Shown here piece after piece: positions 62,358 to 64,000 of a stretch of 64,000 bases of DNA (position 1 is its first letter; the number at the start of each line of letters is the position of its first letter). The DNA comes from Anaerolineaceae bacterium UBA5404 (GTDB lineage Bacteria > Chloroflexota > Anaerolineae > Anaerolineales > Anaerolineaceae). The stretch is from contig DHNY01000010.1 in assembly GCA_002409625.1 (NCBI GenBank), positions 62,001 through 126,000 of the forward strand. The letters are read 5' to 3'. The notes beneath the pieces are model-generated. The model was not told the origin of the DNA, ran no database searches, and was given only the letters and a program-made list of their open reading frames with translations. The translations under genes and the position numbers were made by a program.

Positions 62358-62366
62358 TCTATTGAA

Positions 62367-64000
62367 ATGTTACTTAATCAGCTTTTAGCAAAAGCCCCAG
62401 CCAGCTATTCACCCAGCGATAAAGCACTTATTAAAGATGCTTATCACTTTGCTGAGGAAGCTCATGCTGGTCAAACCCGTGCGAATGGACAGCCCTACCT
62501 GACCCATTGCGTGGGTACTGCTGCCATTTTGCTTGAGATGGAGTTTTCGCCAAGCATGGTTGCCGCTGGACTTTTGCATGATGTGCTCATCGACACAGAT
62601 ACCAAAGCCGAAACCTTGCATGAAAAATTTGGCGACACGGTAGCCCGCTTTGTTGAAGATGTCACCAAGATTACTGCATTGCCCCAACTTGCGCGTGCTG
62701 ATCAAACCGAAGATGAACAAAGGGCATTTGAAGCTCAAGCGCCAATGACTCAATCCAAACTTACCGAAAACCTCTCTGAGTTTTTGCGGAAGATGCTTTT
62801 GGCTATTGGTGATGACATTCGCGTGATTATCATCAAATTGGCTGATCGTGTGCACAATATGCGTACCTTGAATGCCCTACCACCTGCAAGACAAAAGAAA
62901 ATTGCCAGGGATACGCTGGATGTGTATGCCCCATTAGCAAATCGACTGGGCATCTGGCAAATGAAGTGGGAACTGGAAGACCTCGGTTTTAGGTACACAG
63001 AACCAGAGAAATATCGTGAAATTGCTGAACATATCACCGCTAAAAGCGATAAACGCCAGGCTGAGATTGAACAAATCATCCACGAAATTGAGGAAATGCT
63101 TGCCAAATCTGGTGTTAAGTCCAATATTTATGGCAGACCTAAGCACATCTACTCCATTTACATGAAGATGCGCAACAAAGACAAGAGCTTTGATTCAATC
63201 CGTGACCTACGCGCATTAAGAATTATTGTTGAGGATATCGAAACCTGCTACAAGGTGCTAGGTATCGTGCATATGAACTATCAGCCTATTCCAGGTGAGT
63301 TTGACGATTATATCGCTGCAAAAAAGGAAAACAATTACCAGTCTTTGCATACAGCGATTATTTACAAAGATGGGAAGCCACTTGAAATTCAAATTCGCAC
63401 CTGGGAAATGCACAAAAACGCGGAATATGGCGTTGCTGCCCACTGGCGATATAAAGAGCAGGATGCGCACGTTTCAAGCAATTATGAAGCGAAATTGAAC
63501 GCGATGCGCAATCTCTTGGCATGGAGCCAGGAGTTTGAAGATACCCAGGAACTCAATGACCAGTTTAGAACAGATTCCTTCCGCGATCGCATTTACGCGC
63601 TTACCCCACTTGGCGATGTCATCGAATTGCCGGCTGGTGCAACCCCAATCGATTTTGCTTATCAGGTGCACACCGATGTTGGCAACCGTTGCCGTGGTGC
63701 AAAAATTAACGGCAAACTGGTCCCATTGAGTTACACCCTCAAAACAGGTGATCAGGTCGAAGTGCTCACTGCCAATCGAGGCGGACCCAGTCGGGACTGG
63801 CTAAATCCGAGTTTAGGCTTGGTAAAATCCAGCCGTTCCCGTGCAAAAATCAGGCAATGGTTTAAGCAGCAGGACCGTGATCAAAATCTTGCGCATGGCA
63901 AACTGCTTATTGAAAAAGAATTTAAACGGCTTGGTGTCAGTGACATTGACGTTGAAGAACTGGCAGCGCAGTTTAATGTCAAAAGTCTGGACGATTTCTA
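62367..64000 (+). CDS. RelA/SpoT family (p)ppGpp synthetase/hydrolase, runs off the window
   Basis: About 544 codons are visible from ATG 62367. An N-terminal HD hydrolase domain (YLTHC, LLHDVLIDT, KLADRVHNMRTL), a synthetase domain (YGRPKHIYSIYMKM, RDLRALRIIV, ENNYQSLHTAI) and a TGS domain (YALTPLGDVIELPAGATPIDF) follow in order; the ACT domain would lie beyond the window. In the HD motif the usual HDxxED reads HDVLID, so the Glu needed for hydrolysis is replaced by Ile; synthesis may dominate. The gene begins 22 bases after the DAO gene. Confidence 0.93.
   Translation, partial: MLLNQLLAKAPASYSPSDKALIKDAYHFAEEAHAGQTRANGQPYLTHCVGTAAILLEMEFSPSMVAAGLLHDVLIDTDTKAETLHEKFGDTVARFVEDVTKITALPQLARADQTEDEQRAFEAQAPMTQSKLTENLSEFLRKMLLAIGDDIRVIIIKLADRVHNMRTLNALPPARQKKIARDTLDVYAPLANRLGIWQMKWELEDLGFRYTEPEKYREIAEHITAKSDKRQAEIEQIIHEIEEMLAKSGVKSNIYGRPKHIYSIYMKMRNKDKSFDSIRDLRALRIIVEDIETCYKVLGIVHMNYQPIPGEFDDYIAAKKENNYQSLHTAIIYKDGKPLEIQIRTWEMHKNAEYGVAAHWRYKEQDAHVSSNYEAKLNAMRNLLAWSQEFEDTQELNDQFRTDSFRDRIYALTPLGDVIELPAGATPIDFAYQVHTDVGNRCRGAKINGKLVPLSYTLKTGDQVEVLTANRGGPSRDWLNPSLGLVKSSRSRAKIRQWFKQQDRDQNLAHGKLLIEKEFKRLGVSDIDVEELAAQFNVKSLDDF

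Overview
The window is a gene-dense, mid-GC bacterial chromosome segment. It has housekeeping genes (rnc, smc, scpA, rpsF-rpsR, ftsZ, ftsY, prfB, rlmN, clpP, tig, relA/spoT), three tRNAs (Asp, Arg, Leu) and no phage or insertion sequence. The style of the proteins suggests an anaerobic member of Chloroflexota, probably class Anaerolineae: a PSP1/RicT protein, ftsZ outside a mur/ftsA cluster, rpsF-rpsR without ssb, and several proteins with no recognised family. That placement is inference from gene content; no rRNA is present to settle it.

Layout. 1-15.8 kb (+): a molybdenum-hydroxylase locus. An F420/flavin oxidoreductase is followed by a YgfM/XdhD-like pair, a CBS-containing family II pyrophosphatase, XdhC, a second hydroxylase (a fused FAD/[2Fe-2S] subunit plus a molybdopterin subunit) and a MocA-like nucleotidyltransferase. 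Then come RicT, a PIG-L deacetylase, an M20 amidohydrolase and a tatC-tatA-tatB-like cluster. 15.9-33 kb: tRNA-Asp, small envelope proteins, scpA, threonine synthase, rnc-smc, a membrane-anchored PpiC protein, rpsR/rpsF with a candidate S6:S18 leader, tRNA-Arg, unknown proteins, and ftsZ. 33-43 kb: an SDR protein, a GH57-type and a very large GH13-type protein meeting tail to tail, a broken secreted beta-helix gene, a thiolase-like protein without the expected catalytic Cys, and a cyclase. 43-51 kb: an orphan response regulator, pfkA, and a long minus-strand run tRNA-Leu-tig-clpP-HAD-rlmN-ftsY-prfB, with a programmed frameshift in prfB. 51-57 kb: a secreted M28 peptidase, then a three-gene operon encoding a family-B DNA polymerase, a small helical protein and an inactive RecA-like protein. 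57-64 kb: a tyrosine recombinase, a two-gene flavin/iron-sulfur amine or amino-acid dehydrogenase, and the start of a RelA/SpoT gene.

The most striking system is the polymerase operon (53582-56964, minus). Its promoter has -35 TTGACA and -10 TATACT 17 bp apart, and a perfect LexA-type palindrome (TAGAAC-N4-GTTCTA) fills the spacer. The start codon lies 6 nt after the -10. Together with the gene content this predicts an SOS-induced translesion or mutagenesis cassette built on a PolB2-like polymerase, resembling the archaeal Dpo2/PolB2 operon.

Other structural signals: at least four genes share the spacing -10, six bases, ATG (predicted leaderless mRNAs). A two-part hairpin fills the leader of rnc, as expected for RNase III self-cleavage. 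Two intergenic arrays 10 kb apart are built from the same degenerate repeat with core TTAATGCGCGTAGCCACTTA.
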